Of a DNA stretch of 64,000 nt, positions 47,290-59,975 are shown in pieces. Under the pieces are notes generated by a model. The model made no database searches, was not told the DNA's origin, and saw nothing but the letters and a program-made list of their open reading frames with translations. The stretch covers positions 10,314,780 through 10,378,779 of the forward strand of contig CM029386.1 of NCBI GenBank assembly GCA_017165825.1, given 5' to 3'. Both the position numbers and the translations under genes were made by a program. Position 1 is the stretch's first letter. Each line of letters begins with the position of its first letter. Source of the DNA: Hepsetus odoe (taxonomy: Eukaryota > Chordata > Actinopteri > Characiformes > Hepsetidae).

Positions 47290-47552
47290 GAGAGGCAGCT
47301 TGGCCTAGTGGTTTGGATTAGGCCCCATGATTGAAGGGTTTTGGATTTGAATCTCAGAACAGAAGGTTACCCTGAGTTACCCTTGAACAAGGTACTGTCC
47401 CCATCACTGCTACCCGGGTGCTATGTTTGGGTATGGGTTACCCAAACCCGGCTCACACTGTGTGTATGGGTTTAAAGCGGAGGAATATTTCATTGTGGTT
47501 CCCTGTGTGCTGTGCTGTGTTTCACAATAAAAAATAGTCACTTTCACTTTGA
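47290..47552 (+). repeat. tRNA-derived SINE, CACTTT tail type
   Basis: Complete though diverged: 'cagcttggcctagtggtttg', 'acccttgaacaaggtactgt', 'gtgtgctgtgctgtgtttca' and 'gtcactttcactttg'. Confidence 0.8.
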
Positions 47553-50500
47553 CCCTGTCATAATCCAAGAATAAACAGCAGTGAGCCCTCTGTTTCCAAC
47601 ACCTTGCTTTTGAACTAATATATTTTTTGTGTCAGTTATTTTCCCAGGTCTATCTGAATAGTTTTTTTTCCAACTGTGTAATACATCAGGACATATTTTT
47701 TATTTATAAATGTATCAAATGAAAAAACACACTATGTTAAAGTCTTTTTCATTTGTGCATTAATTCAGACTTTGTTTCCATTAGACAAAATTAGAATCAC
47801 CAGGGTGTCATTGTACTGTATGTCATTGTGGGGAAGAGGATGAAAAATTTGAATTGCCAGTCAATGAATTGTGGAGCTGGACGACAGTTCTGAAATGAGT
47901 GTAATTTCTCATAACGATAGTGAAAACACATTGAGACTGAGAGCGCTGAGCTGGAACAGCTGTCACATAATTAAACTGGCAGCGAGAGACTTATTAAAAA
48001 AAAAACGGTACTGGGAAATAAGAGTTATGACAGAAAGCTGTGCAAAATGGGACACTCAGGTCAGCACATTTAAAGTACAAGGCTATAAATCTGCACCTGA
48101 ACAAAGTTATTCAATATATTTCAAAAGAACATCAATAGAGTTGTTGTATTTGTACCATGTTCTTACCTAAATCATTTGCTGAGCATAATTTTAGCACTGC
48201 GGGAACTTGACCACTACTCTACTCTATTATAATTTACTCTATCCTTCCTTTTATAGTCTTCCTGTGTATATATACTTACAATAGGATGCTAGAACTTTGG
48301 CTGCTGAAGGGTGATTGAGTATCCTACCCAACCAGAGAGAGCAAAGCCAGTTTTGCCCTTGGATTCCTGGCCATGTTTATATGGCCATTAGAGTGGAATC
48401 AAATTTGTGACCTCCAGATGATAGGGCCAACAATTACACCACATAAGTCTGAGCAACTGAACTTCATTATAATGGTTATTTCTCACATGATTGATGTATG
48501 AAACATTTATGCCTTAAAAAGGCAGTGGTCATCATCCGACTTAATTAAAACCGAGGATACAACATTTAGATCCAACAGCGATTATATTTATAATTAGTTG
48601 AACCTGTTATGTGCAAGACTTATACTATAATCCCTGAAGCGAACTGCGGTGGAACTACATATGTAAATATAGTTTACATGTTCTTATACAATAAATTGTG
48701 AAAATAATTAAAACGGCAACAGATAACCAACTGCAGGTTTCCCGAGAGTGTTGACCAAGTAAAAACCTGTGGGAGGATCAGTTTTGCTATACTTTGCTGC
48801 ACCACTTGCAATAATGCTCAGAAGATAGTTTGCACTTGCATTTATGCCCTTGCACAGATAATATATTTTAGCCATTTAGCAAGCATGTTGTCTCCAGCGT
48901 AGGCAGAATTTCCTCGGTTGCAAAACAATGCAATAGCCTTTTTTTGTCTATCACAGCATATGAGTGGTGGTTTAAATGCAACATTTTGAATGTTCAGTGC
49001 CAAAAATGGAATTTAATCATAAGGATTTGATAGTGAAGATAAAAGCATTGATTGTAATGGTGTTTTGAAATGAGGTACCTCAGCCCACAGAGCCTGAGCG
49101 AAGTGCCTCTAATTTGAATAGGACAGGATCAGTGGCACATATGGCCTTTCTTCATCATTTGTTGCCTTTTCAGCAATAGGGCTTGGTGCTTCTACATGAT
49201 TTCTGTTCTTTTCTAAAACATACCCTTAGATTTAATATAAAGCAAAAACCAGCAGCTGCAATAGTCCATCTCACTTCCTGTTATGAGTTACTAACGGATG
49301 GTAGGGTCAGCTCCCAGCTTGGACACCCTCTCCCATCTCTCCTCAGGTGTGAAGTCTGCACTCTTTCACCTACTCAGTTTGTTTTGGACCTGAGACCTGT
49401 TCCTCAGTCTGACTCAGCAGGAGGATGGAGTGTGTGCTGGGGAGGGGTGTGGGAGAAATGGCTAACTTAGGCACGGGTGAGTCAGGGCAGGCATAATGAG
49501 AAAATTATTCCCTGAGAGGGGACTTCCTGAGAGGATCCGATGTTCGTGTAGGAGCACATTAGAGGAACATGTCCAGGAGATGCAGCGTGCTGGGGGTGAG
49601 GTTGCGTGCTTGAAGGCCTTACACCGTGGGTTTGGATCACAGTTAGCGTCCCATGAGCAGAGGCGAGGAAATGAGACTGTGGAGGATGATGAATCAGCTG
49701 TTGGCCCATATAGGCACCCTCACAGACAAGCACGTGAGCCATAAGCAGATGGGACAATCAGGCCCAGATGTACCAAAGAGAGAAGCCGCAGTGCAAACTA
49801 TGCTTTAATGTGGTCACAAGATGTGGCTGAGGTTGAACTTACTGAGGCCGTAATGAATTTTGTAGGCTGTGTGCAGGTCAAGTAATTGAGATGTGATTGT
49901 TAAGGGAGGTTTTACAAAAGAAGGCAACCAATTCTGAGCTGAAAAGTTGGATGAAAACAAAAGGTAACCTATAGAGAAGTTCAGAGAGCTTCTGGTGCCC
50001 CAGGCTTAAAAACGTAAAACACCCTTTACAGAGACATACTGTTTATTTTAAAATAATAAAAAAATTAAATACATAAATAAATAAAAGAAAAAGAAAAACA
50101 TTCTCTTGTAAAGTTACCATGTTGGGGAGTTTTTTCAAATACACTCTGTATGTATGGCAGAGATTTTGCACTTTTTCATGCATTTACTGCTTAAACTGTG
50201 ATTGGACTCTCATAAGCACATTCATGTTCAGCTTGTCTGGCCCTCTGTGTCTCCTCAGTGCACATGTATCTGCCTGCAGTGTTCTCTGACACGCTGTGGG
50301 AAACATGCAGGCACAGATGCTCTGAGTGCGGGCCAGATCACACCCTGTCTGTCACGCAGACACACAAACACACCCTATTGTGAGCCCACAGGCTCCCCTC
50401 TTTTCAGTGGTAAAAGAACAGAGTGAAGTATCATTAAAACCGCAGAGAGCTGGAGAGTGTCTCACCCTTAACTACTCCAGCTCACACATCGCTCTGAGAT

Positions 50501-51000
50501 CCCAAGCCGTTTTACTAGCGGCCTTTGTTCTTCTTTTCTGTTGCATTGCCTCTAATCACACAACCAAACGCAGAACCCAAAACTCCAGCCAGATTGGAGT
50601 GATTTCAGAGGGATTTTCTAATTTCATAGAATAGATAGCATGCACTGTCGTCCAAGCTAGCTGATGGATGAAACAGTCCAAGGCAGAAGTATGTTTGCCA
50701 TTGTGTTTCCTCCAGGTTGTTGTGGACACTTGGTGAACGAACCCTGCCATTGTGAGGTGCTTACCCTGTCTATAAACTTTAAGAATCCTCTTATGCTGTA
50801 TAAATAATGGAGTAATGTGGTGGCGCTGTGTCCTTTTTTGCGTCTGCCTGTTGCTCAGTGCCAAAGTTTTAGCTGTGAAAGCCATTAAAAAGTGTTTTCA
50901 GGTTCTTTGTGCTTGTTGGGTTTATTCTTATTGTCAGCAGGAGGCCTGGCCGACTTTACTAACCTGCACTGGTTTTTTCAAGCTTCTGCAAAGCAATCAA
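47553..51000. other. Intergenic DNA, no gene supported
   Basis: Short ORFs near 49183-49757 and 50202-50634 have no recognisable domain or splice context. About 49300-49750 is somewhat GC-richer and could be a regulatory element, which I cannot test. Confidence 0.45.
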
Positions 51001-51005
51001 CTGTA

Positions 51006-51300
51006 ACATTAAAACCGGCTGCTTAATATTATGCATATCTGGCCGCCAAGAAACTCCACAAGATCTCCAGGTGTGTTGTGGTATCATGCACCATGAAACC
51101 ATAAAAGATCCTTGCATCTTCTAAGCTGTGAGCTGGAGCCTCCATGGATAATACTAGTTTGTCCAGCATACCTCACAGATCAAGTTTTTAAGGCCAAGTC
51201 AGCAACTTGATCTATTCATTACCGAAAACATTCCTGAAGTTTTTGCAATGTGGCTGGATGCCTTAACCTACTGAAAAAGCGCCACTGCAATTAGGGAATT
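51006..51300 (-). mobile_element. Degenerate Tc1/mariner-like fragment
   Basis: Starts 'acattaaaaccggctgctta' and contains 'actccacaagatctccaggt' and 'ggagcctccatggataatac', phrases from a fish mariner-like element coding on the minus strand. Coding frames are destroyed. It is related to 52288-52690. Confidence 0.55.
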
Positions 51301-52280
51301 CTGTGGGCATAAGGGCAGAAATTTGATTTTGATTTTGATATTCTGGCGACAGAATGAACCATAACCTGATTTATGAAAATTATTTATTTAATGTGTGTAT
51401 TCTCTGAAAATTACAAAACGACTTAAGTACTTTGAGGTACTCAATGTGCCACATTGTTGAAAAATATTTTATTCAAAAGGGATTACCTTTTGCAAAATGT
51501 CGGTCTTTTAATGTTTCCTTTATCTTTACCAAGGGAAGTTAGGGAAATTACAGAAATGACTGAGTAGATTAGATATTTGACCACAAAGAAGTGAACACTG
51601 CATTAATGGTATTCACTGTGATCCACTTGATGATGGGCAGTATATTTGTTACTCTACTTTATGTTGTGCCATTGCCAGGGAAATATCAATGAAACACATG
51701 GCCTCAAGAGGCGTATTTCTCTCTTATTACTTCATCATTATCATTCAGTAAACACTCCTTTCTTCTTACACTTATGTTAATGTGGGAATGTTTTATTCTT
51801 AGTCCTTTGATGCTTATGTGAGAAACTGTGGATGGCAGAGCAAAATGCTTTATTGCCAATTGTTTGCTACTTTCATGTTTCCTTTTCTCTGTGGAAGGGG
51901 GCAGCAAGTGGACTACTTTTAGAGGACAGGGCTGTGCTGTGTTTTGAGGGAAGTGTGAGTGGGAGGTCTGTGTGACCCATGGTGCTTCCTGAGGGAAAAC
52001 CACGTTCTTGCCGCGTCACTCCTCCCAAGCTGCCCGGGATTTCCCAGCTACTTGCACATTCGAAATAATGTGTTTCGCACATTATTTCCACTTCAGAGCA
52101 GCGTGACATGTGTTGGCTTTCCGGCTCAACAGACAGTAGCGTTACTGTTTTTTCCTCTGATTGTGAGAGCAGGACCTTGGGTGGGGCAGTGTGATGTTGT
52201 AGAGCTCTGTTTCTGTCCCATTAAATATGCCTGCATGGAAAGCATTTGTATTTATACATTGACAGGACATGGAGTCAAAT
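51301..52280. other. Intergenic DNA, nothing recognised
   Basis: No ORF with homology. A near-palindrome 'aataatgtgtttcgcacatt' lies around 52064-52084. Confidence 0.5.
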
Positions 52281-52287
52281 GTACAAC

Positions 52288-52690
52288 ATTAAAACCAGGA
52301 GCCTAATATTGCGTTTGTCCCCCTTGTGCCATTAAAACAGCTCACACCCATTAAGGAATCAACTCCACAAGACCTCTGAAATTGTGGTCATAACAAATGT
52401 TAGCAATAAATCCTGTAATTTATAGGCTGGAGATGTGGGACAGCAATCAGATTGAGGTCTGTGAAATTTGTTGGCCATGTTAGGGCCTTGAATTTTTCCT
52501 TATTGTTCTTCAAACCATTCCAGAATCCTTTTGCAGGACACATTATCCTGCTGATAGAGGCCACTGCTATTGGGAATACTGTTGCCTGATAGTCTGTAAT
52601 GGTGTTTATAAGGTGAAACCTTGATATCCATATCAGTTTCCAAGGATCCACCAGGACAATACTTACTTTGGACTACTTAGTCAGTGAAGA
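52288..52690 (-). mobile_element. Degenerate Tc1/mariner-like fragment, second copy
   Basis: Begins 'acattaaaaccaggagccta', includes 'actccacaagacctctgaaa' and, on the minus strand, a decayed version of the transposase motif SPDLNPIE (here TDLNLIA). Same family and orientation as 51006-51300. Confidence 0.6.
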
Positions 52691-52902
52691 ATATTTAGAA
52701 ATTTTGAGCTGAGGGAAAAAATACGGTGTCTTCAATCTTTGTGCTCACACTCAACAAGCAGCTGCCTGAAGATCTGAATTAAACTAAATGATAGCTACAG
52801 CATAGGAAAGACTATATAAAAGGATAACAAAGCAATTGCAACTCCCCTTGCATTGTCCACTGCCTGAATTAAATCAGTGGTTCAGACATGCCTAAGTGCT
52901 AA

Positions 52903-55130
52903 AAAAAAAAAAAAAAAAAAAAAATCAAGAAAAGAAAAAAACGTCTCCATTTCTTCTGGTCCTCTGCATCTTCCTGCTTCAAATCAACCACCTGCATGTC
53001 CTTTCTCACCACATCCATAAATCTCCTCTTTCATCTTTCTCTTTTCCTCTTTCCTGGCAGCTCCATCTTCAACATCCTCCCTCCAATATTATCGTCATCT
53101 CTCCTCTGGAAATGTCCAAACAAATGCAACCTTGTTTCTCTAACTTTGTCTCCAATACATCTAACCTGAGCTGTCCCTCTAATATACTCATGTCTAATCC
53201 TGTCCATCCTCATCACACCCAATGAAAATCTCAGCATCTTTAACTCTGACACCTCCAGCTCTACCTCCTGTCTTTTCATCAGTGCCACCGTCTCCAACCA
53301 ATATAACATAGCTGGTCTCACTACTGTCCTGTAAATCTTTCCTTCTCTTCCACACTCACCATTACTCTGAACTGTCAATCCAAGTATTTAAACTCCTCCA
53401 CCCAAAGAGTTACTTCCACTACTCTTTCCCATAACTTCATGTTGTGGCTGATCAACTTTGTCCCTCTGTAGTTACTACAGCTCTGTGCATCACCGTTATT
53501 CTTGAAAATCGGTACCAGTACACTTTGTCTCCACTCCTTAGGCATCCTCTCACTTTCCAAGATTGTTTTAAACAACCTGGTCAGAAACTCAACTGCCATC
53601 TCCCCTAAAAAGCTCCATCCTTCCACTGGTATGTCATCCGGTCCAACAGCTTTTCCATTCTTCATCCTCTTCATCGCTGCCTTTACTTCCATTATTTGCT
53701 GCAATTCCTGGTTCACTATCCTCACATCATCCAATCTTCTCTCTCTCTCTCATTTTCTTCATTCATCAGCCCCTCAAAGTATTCCTTCCATCTGCTCAAC
53801 ACACTCTGTTCACCTGTGAGTACATTTCCATGTCCATCCTTTATCACCCTGACCTGCTGCACATCTTTCCCAGCTCTGTCTCTCTGTCTAGCCAATCAGT
53901 ATAGATCCTTTTCTCCCTCCTTACTGTCCAATCTCTCATACAATTCACCAAACACCATATCTTTGGCCTTCGCCACTGCTTCCTTCACCCTGCGGTTCAT
54001 CTCCTTGTACACCTGTATACTTTCTTTATTTCTCTGACTGTCCCACATCTTCTTTGCCTCCCTCTTCTTCTGTATACCCTCCTGTACTTCTCGGTTCCAC
54101 CACCAGGTTTCCTTATGCTCCTTCTTCCTTCCAGATGTCACACCAAGTACATTTCTTGCCGTCTGCCTTATTATTTCTGCAGTAGTTTCCCAGGAACCTG
54201 GTAGCTCTTCAACACCTCCCAGCACCCGTGTTCCACCATTTGATCCTCGACTCTGCTCTCACTTTCCTCCTCTTCTTCACCTCCAAGGTCATCCTACAGA
54301 CCACCATCCTATGCTGTTTAGCTACACCTTCCCCTGTCACTGCTTTGCAGTCTCCAATCTCCTTCAGACTGACCCTTCCGCAAAGGATATAATCCACCTG
54401 TGTGCATCTTCCTCCACTCTTATACGTCACCCTGTGCTCCTACATCTTCTAAAATAAGTGTTAACTACAGCCATTTCCATCCATTTTGTAAAATCTACAA
54501 CCATCTGACCTTCAGCATTCCTCTCCTTGACACCATACCTACCCATCACCTCCTCATCACTTCTGTTCCCTTCACCAATATGACCATTAAAATCTGCACC
54601 AATCATCACTCTCTCTCCCCTGGGTACACTCTCTATCACTTAATCTAACTCATGGTAAAACAATTTAAAACCTCCTCCAAAACATCTGGCCTTACTACTC
54701 TTCCATCTAGTCTCTTGCACACACAAAATGTCAACCTTCCTTCTTTCCATCATATGAGCTATTTCTCTACCTTTACCAGTCATGCTGCCAACATTCAAAG
54801 TTCCTACTTTGACTTCCACTCTCCTCCCACTCTCTCTCCTGCTCCCTCTGGCCATGCCTTTCTCCTCTTCTTCTTCTTCTGCTTTGGCCAACAGAAGTCC
54901 AATTTCCACCAACACCCTGTAGGCTAACAGCACTGGTGGCGGTTGTTGTTAACCCGGGCCTCGACCGATCAGGCATGGACGTCTGTTTCATTTTCCGAAT
55001 ATTGACTTGGCAAAGTTTTACACCGAATGCCCTTCCTGACGTAACCCTTCCCATTTATCCGGGCTTGGGACTGGCACAAAGAAATACACTGGCTTGTGCA
55101 TCCCTAGTGGCTGGGTTCAGTATCAGTATT
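52903..55130 (-). mobile_element. LINE (RTE/BovB-like?) lacking its reverse-transcriptase core
   Basis: Minus-strand order: 5' leader (55130-54940), apurinic-type endonuclease with VGTLNVGSMTGKGRE, CVQETRWKSSKAR and GADFNGHIGEGN (about 54870-54430), the connector with TYKSGGRCTQVDYIL and ETWWWNREVQ, then the RT N-terminus with GKAVGPDDIPVE and VPIFKNNGDAQSCSNYRG (about 53700-53430). After MKLWERVVE the frame jumps to EEFKYLD and the C-terminal part RTVVRPAMLYWLETV, RIRHEYIRGTAQ, ELPGKRKRER, ending in a poly(A) tail (+ strand A-run 52903-52924). RT motifs with the catalytic aspartates are gone, and several frameshifts break the endonuclease. The element is dead. Confidence 0.88.
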
Positions 55131-55410
55131 AGTAATGCTAATTCATGTGTTGTAACATTCTTTGATTTTGAATATATTGTCTTGTCTGTGACACAGATAA
55201 CTTGGTTCTATAAGGTTTTATTTAAGGGCCAGTCATTCCACTGCTCAGTGATTACAGGAATTTCTTGTCATCTGGGCCACATTGATAAAAGTACAAAATT
55301 AGGTCTCATTTGTTTAATGATTATTTTTGTATCCACTTTAAGTGTGAAAATCTAATCATTTGAAGGTCAAATCAAAAATAAAAATAAATATAGAATTAAT
55401 ACAGAAAATT

Positions 55411-55597
55411 CCATCTCAGACCAGTAGGTTGCCCTAAGGTACCCTTGAGTAAGGTTCAGTTCCCATCACTGCTCCGGGTGCTGGATATGGCTGCCCCCTG
55501 CTGCATGGTGTGTAGGGATGAAAAGCAGAGGTGCTTCACTGTGTACTGGGCTGTTTTTCACAATTACAATTAGTCACTTTCACTTCACTTCACTTAT
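55411..55597 (+). repeat. tRNA-derived SINE, 5'-truncated
   Basis: Starts at 'cagaccagtaggttgcccta', continues 'ggtacccttgagtaaggttc' and ends in a TCACTTTCACTTCACTT tail. The tRNA-like head is missing. Confidence 0.75.
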
Positions 55598-56980
55598 AGG
55601 CTCACTTTATATTGCCAGAATAAAAGGTTGTAAAGTTCTGCAAAAGATAAAGTCATGCACATTAAATGTGAGTGCCTTATTTATTATTCCAATGGGAATT
55701 CTGGTGAGAGGCTGTAAGTTTGCATACCTGTGGTTTCAATCTTGTCCTGCTAATAATCAGGAGCACAGGGACTAACTTTTTTAATATATCTATTTTCTTT
55801 TACTGATTGTTTTTCTGCAGCTGTAACAATACATCCTAATTACTGTTACTGTTATTGCTGTTTTTCTGCCATTGTGAGATATCTCATTTCTACAAAACCT
55901 TTTCTATATTTGTACAGCTTCATGGTGCTCTGCCTTTTTTTCAGGTTTCAAGATCCTTTTAATGTGTTCAAACACCCTGGGGATATGGTACCCACAAAGC
56001 ACTAAATACCACTTTTTGAACCTAATCTTTGCTGGATTCTGTGTTTATTTCAAATGAATTAAACTTTTACTGTGTTTTAGGGCATAGTGGCTCAGAGCGC
56101 TGTTGATGTGTATGAGCTAGTCAGCATTTATTAACCTTCATGTGTCATAAAATTAATCCCACTTTTTAGTCTAATATTGAAATAAAATGTGTCTGTAATA
56201 GAGCAATATGTGGTTACAAGGCCCATTTTCTGGGGCTTTTTCTTTCAAACCATTTGGAGATTTTCCTCTTTTAAAAACACTTGGGACAGTTCTGCGTAAC
56301 TTAAGAGTTGGCTCACTTAAAGGAGGCAGAGCACAGCAGGCTTCCATATCCTACTGTACATGACTTCATTATAATAACTTAGAGGTCCATTTTTCATAAT
56401 ACAAGGCAGGAGTTCTCTGAGCTCAGCTGTGATCTAATGCGGGCACCAGCCTGCCAGGGCCATATGGTGGAGAAATTGCCCTTAGCAATCATTTCGGACG
56501 TGCTTCAGGGAATTGGGAAACAGAGCGTTGACTGGTTCACATCTGACTTATGTTTGTACTCTTTGTAACTAAGAAGAAACCTTTAACAGTGGATTTTTTT
56601 TTTACTGGGGGGCAGGGGGGAGGTGTTCCACAGTATTACATATCCCAAAGCCAAAAGACTTTAAATGAGGTCAATTACTTTTAATGTGTTGCTAGGCATT
56701 AACAATAAACATGCATCATATATGTTTACATGCAATGTGATCTTTGTTATGGTGTCACATGGAAGCTGGATTGTGTGAGCAAAGAGGACTGGCATGGGAG
56801 GTCTTGACCAGCATATGGATCAGAAAAAAGACATCTATAGTCTATGCGAGGCATTCCCAGCCCTTTTTTTTCCTGGACAAATGCCCAAAGTTTATTTATA
56901 TTGCAAAGGCATTCATTCTAACAGCATATCTGGTATCAGTTAGTAAAGGATGAAAGACACAATATATATATATTAACCTG
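55598..56980. other. Intergenic DNA, nothing recognised
   Basis: AT-rich, no gene or named repeat. Confidence 0.5.
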
Positions 56981-56984
56981 TTAT

Positions 56985-57052
56985 CAATGTAAAGTGCCTT
57001 GGGGCAACTTTGTTGTAAAAGGCGCTATACAAGAATAAATTGAATTGAATTG
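56985..57052 (+). repeat. 3' tail of a SINE/LINE family
   Basis: 'gtaaagtgccttggggcaac' then 'aggcgctatacaagaataaa' and (TTGAA)n is a well-known fish retroelement tail ending in ATTGAATTGAATTG. Confidence 0.7.
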
Positions 57053-57053
57053 A

Positions 57054-57121
<68 letters not shown>
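57053..57121. repeat. Compound (TA)n(TG)n(TA)n microsatellite
   Basis: TA run, short TG run, then a second TA run, directly after the SINE/LINE tail, which may have seeded it. Another (TA)n is at 57249-57273. Confidence 0.92.
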
Positions 57122-57123
<2 letters not shown>

Positions 57124-57279
57124 TTCATTCATTTTTCAGTGTGAATTGTGATTTGTGATGGTAAAGGGACCTATCGTGAAAAAAAACAAAGCATCTGTTT
57201 TTTTTTTAAATAAATTTGCTTGAAATATTACTTTCAGTATTGCTTTAATATATATATATATATATATATATACAGAAAC

Positions 57280-59495
57280 ACTTTCAAATCCACCATGGCT
57301 ATGATTATGATGTCACAAACATGAAAGCATTTACATATCAACACCAGTCTTTTTCCAGGAAACCATAAAAACATAAGTGGACCTCAGGGATTAGAATTGG
57401 AAAAGGCCATTTGGCCTTGCCTTTTTTGACAGGAAGACCAGCAAATCTTTTTTCAAACTGGTGTCATGAACTCTGAGGGCCTCAAGTATATTCAAAGCAC
57501 CAACAGGGCTGTGCAAAAACTGCATGTCACCCTGTCCACTAATTCTGCGCTAGTTCACTGATAAAGAGACAGTGGTTTCACTCAATATTCTTGTCTTTTT
57601 AGACCCTAGCAAACTTGCACCTACTTTAAGAACAGGAGGAAGGCAGCCAACATCAGCAGCTCAAACTTTAGCAAGTAAAACAGAATTTGTCTTCACCTGC
57701 ATATCACTACCTATTACTTTGCTTGATACTCTTATGTTTTGTGTGGCCCTATTTCAGATGCATATGCATGAGGTAGATCAGCACATTTTTCCTTTTCAAA
57801 GGGCATTCAGCGAACCCAGCCAATGAATGCACAAGCCAATGTATTTCTTCGTACCAGTCTCAATATGAGGAGAGAATCAGTAAGGGCATCCAGTATAAGA
57901 CTTTTCTGAAATCAATTTGTTTACAATGATACAGATTTCCATACTAGATTAATCAAGCTCTGCTCTGCTCTGATATTCAGTGCCGTTCTTTCTTTTATGT
58001 GCAGATTCTGCACAGGCAAGCTGACCAAGCCCAGTCTGACAGTGCACAGGCTGCATGTGTTGTGTCACCTCAGGCTTTTGTTAAAAAACATGGCTCTTGG
58101 GGGCTCCGAAACCCCTGAAACTCTCCACACCGATGGAATCCGCCTTGCTTATTTTGGCACTCTGTCAGTGCAATCAAATCCGAAAGGTTCACAGAGGCCT
58201 TCTTCTCTACAGCCTCATCATCAACTGCCGATTCATGCTACAATGACCAGGTTGGGGTCAAGTGAAGTAGCAGTCACGAACGTTTTTCTTTTTTTCTTTT
58301 TTCTAAAATAATAACAACATAATTAAATGAAATTAAATTCAAAACAAAGCTGAGACTTAATAAAATATGGTTAAAAATGTTATAAATATTAAACAATTAA
58401 AATACAGCATATAAAACAGCTGTGTGGTATTTGAAGATACAGGAGTATAGAATACAGTACATTGTAAAGCATACAGTATATGTTTTTTTTTGTCTTTGTA
58501 AATCCACAAAAGGAACTCATGATATGTAAGAACATTAAGTCAGGTCAGATTAAGTTTCCCATATCCAGCTGTGTGCTAATTGCATGACTTGAGCAGCACA
58601 TCAAAGAGTGTGGCGAGAGCTTGAGGAAAACAATCCCATTGCCCAGAAACAGCCTTGGGTTTTTGGAAAGCTTAGGCCAAGGTCTCTGGATTAAAAAATG
58701 ACCAGCATTAAAGAGTTAATACACTACAGGGCTTTGATTTTTCAAACCTTGGGTCCAATGCAGGTTCCACATGAGGTGTTAGCGCTGCAAACAAATTTAC
58801 ATGAATGAAGTCATTACACCTAAGCTGTCCAGTTCAGTCCCAAAGCACAATCTTGCTCATAGAGCAACCTGGCTCCATCAGTGGGCTTAAATCAGCTGTA
58901 TGTGGGACCCACCCTGTGGTTATGAGCCGTTGACATGGAAACCCCTCTGCTAGTGATTAACCACAGCGTCATGTTTCATTAAGCGTGAACTGACGAGGTC
59001 TTTATTGACTTCCAGGGACATTCAAAGATCTTCGAAACTGTAGAGAAGATCCAGAACTGGCTATTCAGAAGGCAATGGCTGATCACAATGGAATTGATTG
59101 ATGTAATTCTTGTGAAAAAACAAAAAAAAACAAAAAATCCAACTATTGAGAGTGTATGCAGAGGAGCACTTAATGCTAATCCCAATGGGGTTTAATAATG
59201 TGCTACAAAACTTGGAGGGTTACTGTATTTCTGAACACAAATAAAACATGGCTCGTTCTTCTAGGACTAGCAACTGAAAGTTTTTTTGGCAAAGCAATGC
59301 TGATGAGTCAGTGTTTTCAGTTGAGAAGATATTGCCCTTTGTCCCCTTCAACAGAGTGCTTGAAGATGGAGCGTGTGTTATGAATCCAAGCGCAGCTTGT
59401 TGTCTCTATAGTAATGGGTTCTGTGGCTCCAGCATAGTTTGTCCATAAACAGACAAGGTTTCAGCAAGAGGTAGAACTTAGGGATTGATTGAAGG
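57280..59495. other. Intergenic DNA, no gene supported
   Basis: The open segment at 57997-58311 has no domain. Otherwise AT-rich. Confidence 0.5.
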
Positions 59496-59499
59496 TTTG

Positions 59500-59662
59500 T
59501 AGGGGGCAGTAGTGACCTAGTGTTTAGGGAGTTGGCTTCAGGATCAGAAGGCCGTGGTTTCAAATCCCAGACCAGTAGGTTGCCCAAGCAAAGTACTGTC
59601 CCCCATCACTGCTCCCTGGGTGTTTTGTTGTGAGTGTGCGGATGCGTTAAATGTGGAGGTTG
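59500..59662 (+). repeat. tRNA-derived SINE, 3'-truncated
   Basis: 'ggggcagtagtgacctagtg', box B-like 'ggtttcaaatcccagacc' and 'actgctccctgggtgttttg'. The CACTTT tail is absent. Confidence 0.75.
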
Positions 59663-59808
59663 ATATTTGTAATCATGCGCTCCTCATGTAATCATGAGCT
59701 TATGTTTCTTCATTGCTTCATGCATCAAGTTAGATGGCTATTCTGCTTAAATGAATCATATCTCTTAAATGAATTGTAACTCGTGTAATAAAACCAGTGT
59801 CTTTTGTA

Positions 59809-59975
59809 GGGGTGGCGATGGTCCAGTTGTAGGGTACTTACCCACAGACCTATGGATCAAGAGGTCCCAGATTTGAATCCCACCTCTGCTTCAGGGGGAC
59901 TGTTCCTGTAGTTAGGACATGGAAGTCATGTCCTAACCCTCTGGATAAGAGTGTCAGCTAAATGCCACAAATGTC
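59809..59975 (+). repeat. tRNA-derived SINE, 'taaatgccacaaatgt' tail type
   Basis: 'ggtggcgatggtccagttgt', 'gatttgaatcccacctctgc', 'cagggggactgttcctgtag' and the tail 'ctggataagagtgtcagcta' then aatgccacaaatgt. Confidence 0.8.

Noticed and set aside
53502..54037. Plus-strand ORFs over 100 codons rich in Ser, Leu and Pro
   Set aside because: Antisense of the LINE coding region at 52.9-55.1 kb.
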